From JARIHD01 sp964503715 (lineage in GTDB: Bacteria; Patescibacteriota; Saccharimonadia; Saccharimonadales; UBA4665), in NCBI GenBank assembly GCA_964503715.1, contig CAZDAD010000011.1:1-24724 (forward strand): 24,724 nucleotides of DNA, given 5' to 3'. Both the position numbers and the translations under genes were made by a program. Positions within the stretch are counted from its first letter, which is position 1. The number at the start of each line of letters is the position of its first letter. Positions 23,457 to 24,724 of this stretch are shown piece after piece. The notes beneath the pieces were generated by a model. It ran no database searches. It saw only the letters and a program-made list of their open reading frames with translations, and was not told the origin of the DNA.

Positions 23457-24620
23457 TTATTCGCCGTGCTCTTCGATAGCTTCAAGCAAGCTATTCTCGA
23501 GCTCGCTCTTCTTCTTGAGCTTCTGAACTACTGGACGAGCCTTTGGCTCTTCAGCAACTTCTTCAGCACTTGCTACAGGAGCATCATCAGCGACGATGTC
23601 TAGCTCATACCCAGTTAGCTTGCTAGCTAGGCGAACATTCTGACCGCCCTTGCCGATGGCAATGCTGAGCTGATCTTCAGGAACAACGACCTTGGCTTTT
23701 TTATCGGTATCAAGCAATTCTACACGCGAGACTTTAGTTGGGCTAAGAGCGTTTGTAATGTATGCCTTGATTTCCTCATCCCAAACTATGATGTCAATCT
23801 TTTCCTGATCACCAATCTCGCTCATGACAGCGTTAACACGTGTACCATGGCCACCAACGAAAGTACCTACTGGGTCAACACCAGGAACATTGCTGCTAAC
23901 TGCTAGCTTGGTACGTACGCCCGCCTCACGGGCAATACCCTTAATTTCTACGGCACCATTATCCATCTCAGGAACTTCAGCGCGGAAAAGCCAATCAACA
24001 AACTGCGTACAGCCACGTGAGACAACTAACTGTGGACCGCGCATACCACGCTCAACATCTTTCAGGAAAACTTTGAGACGCTGACCTGGGTAGTAGCGTT
24101 CACCCTGGATTTGCTCACTACGAGGCATAATGCCCTGAGCCTTGCCAAGCTCCATACGAACAATATTGCCTTCAACACGGCCAACAATGGCATTGATAAC
24201 TGTTCCAATTTTATCCTCGTACTCATTCATGACAATCTCACGCTCAGCTTCACGCAAGCGCTGTAGCACAACCTGCTTGGCAGTCTGGGCGGCAACACGA
24301 CCGAAGTTTTTTACTTCTTCGTGAACTTCAACCATGTCACCAATCTGTGAGTCTTTCTTCATAGTCTGAGCCTGAGCAAGGCTTAACTCATAGGCGGGGT
24401 TCTCAACTTCCTCAACCACCTCTTTGCTAACATAAGCGTCTACGTCACCCGTATTTAGGTTCATGCTAACGCGAACTTCCTGCTCACGTTCACCGTAATC
24501 ACGGCGATAGGCAGCAGCAAGGGCCTGTTCAACAATTTCCTGAACTGTATCTTCTGGGAGATTTTTCTCCTCGGCGATAGTACGGATGGCTAATGCCAGT
24601 TGCTTTACGTCAAAATCCAT
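23457..24620 (-). CDS. nusA: Transcription elongation/termination factor NusA
   Basis: 387 aa. Binds RNA polymerase and nascent RNA, and modulates pausing, termination and antitermination. Seen: an N-terminal polymerase-binding domain (about 1-125, with EQALAAAYRRDYGE), an S1 domain (about 135-200, GTVINAIVGRVEGNIVRMELG), KH1 with GTFVGGHGTRVNAVMSE and KH2 with AIGKGGQNVRLASKLTG. A short acidic/basic C-terminal tail follows, with no E. coli-type acidic repeats. AAGGA lies about 7 nt before the ATG. An intrinsic terminator 60 nt upstream separates it from the preceding gene outside the window; normally rimP precedes nusA. Confidence 0.96.
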   Translation of the reverse strand: MDFDVKQLALAIRTIAEEKNLPEDTVQEIVEQALAAAYRRDYGEREQEVRVSMNLNTGDVDAYVSKEVVEEVENPAYELSLAQAQTMKKDSQIGDMVEVHEEVKNFGRVAAQTAKQVVLQRLREAEREIVMNEYEDKIGTVINAIVGRVEGNIVRMELGKAQGIMPRSEQIQGERYYPGQRLKVFLKDVERGMRGPQLVVSRGCTQFVDWLFRAEVPEMDNGAVEIKGIAREAGVRTKLAVSSNVPGVDPVGTFVGGHGTRVNAVMSEIGDQEKIDIIVWDEEIKAYITNALSPTKVSRVELLDTDKKAKVVVPEDQLSIAIGKGGQNVRLASKLTGYELDIVADDAPVASAEEVAEEPKARPVVQKLKKKSELENSLLEAIEEHGE

Positions 24621-24679
24621 TATTTTTCCTTTCTTTTATATGGTTATGTCTCTCAAAATAATTTTCGGGGGTTTTCACG

Positions 24680-24704
24680 AAAAAAGCCGACCGCTGCGGC
24701 CGAC
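24680..24704 (-). terminator. Intrinsic terminator upstream of nusA
   Basis: 7-bp stem (24704-24698 / 24692-24686, two G-U pairs, loop GCAGC) followed by TTTTTT (24685-24680). It ends the preceding transcript or acts as an attenuator in the nusA leader. A TATACT hexamer (24715-24720) lies just upstream; its -35 would be outside the window. Confidence 0.8.
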
Positions 24705-24724
24705 TACTTCGTCTAGTATAGCAG

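Noticed and set aside
1..24724. CRISPR arrays, insertion sequences, rRNA genes
   Set aside because: No regularly spaced repeats, transposase motifs or rRNA sequence were seen on either strand.

Overview
This 24.7 kb window is a block of bacterial housekeeping genes with moderate G+C. Apart from one gene, every coding region is on the minus strand. UGA ends several ORFs (hisG, the phospholipase-like gene, the metalloprotease-like gene), so the standard bacterial code applies. The gene mix, the compact spacing, the stand-alone phage-tail-collar protein and the general look of the proteins suggest a Patescibacteria/CPR genome, most likely Candidatus Saccharibacteria (TM7). That placement is inference; no marker gene was searched. 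A run of 172 N inside recG shows this is a scaffold.

Layout from right to left, the direction of most transcription: nusA with an intrinsic terminator upstream; a nusA-clpC spacer holding a CIRCE operator; clpC; a membrane-anchored HExxH protein; radA and a YacL-like PIN-TRAM RNase, which overlap by one base. A bidirectional terminator separates these from the only plus-strand gene, a class A penicillin-binding protein. Divergent from it is an apparent operon: tyrS, a small membrane protein, recG, a Zn-phospholipase-C-like protein and rsmD. A membrane protein with its own promoter follows, then tRNA-Leu(UAG), hisG, hisS, tig, clpP (CIRCE-controlled), a two-headed tail-collar protein and the 5' two thirds of rpoB.

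The strongest new signal lies between tRNA-Leu and hisG. A 19-codon ORF reads MSKYYSNNHHDHVLPKVVG. It is followed by two mutually exclusive RNA structures: a 14-pair antiterminator and an intrinsic terminator with a U-tract. The leader's stop codon is placed so that a terminating ribosome would cover the antiterminator strand. This is the layout of a classical histidine attenuator, here apparently controlling hisG-hisS in an organism type not expected to make histidine. The hisG copy carries a one-base frameshift at a G4 run, possibly a sequencing error.

Other themes. Clp proteolysis genes are joined by CIRCE sites whose spacers contain the -35 hexamer at both clpP and clpC. Several promoters put the -10 box only 8-10 nt before a start codon, suggesting leaderless mRNAs. 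tyrS may have a Tyr-containing leader peptide, and its HIGH motif reads QIGN. The penicillin-binding protein ORF continues in frame beyond a UGA for 22 low-complexity codons.
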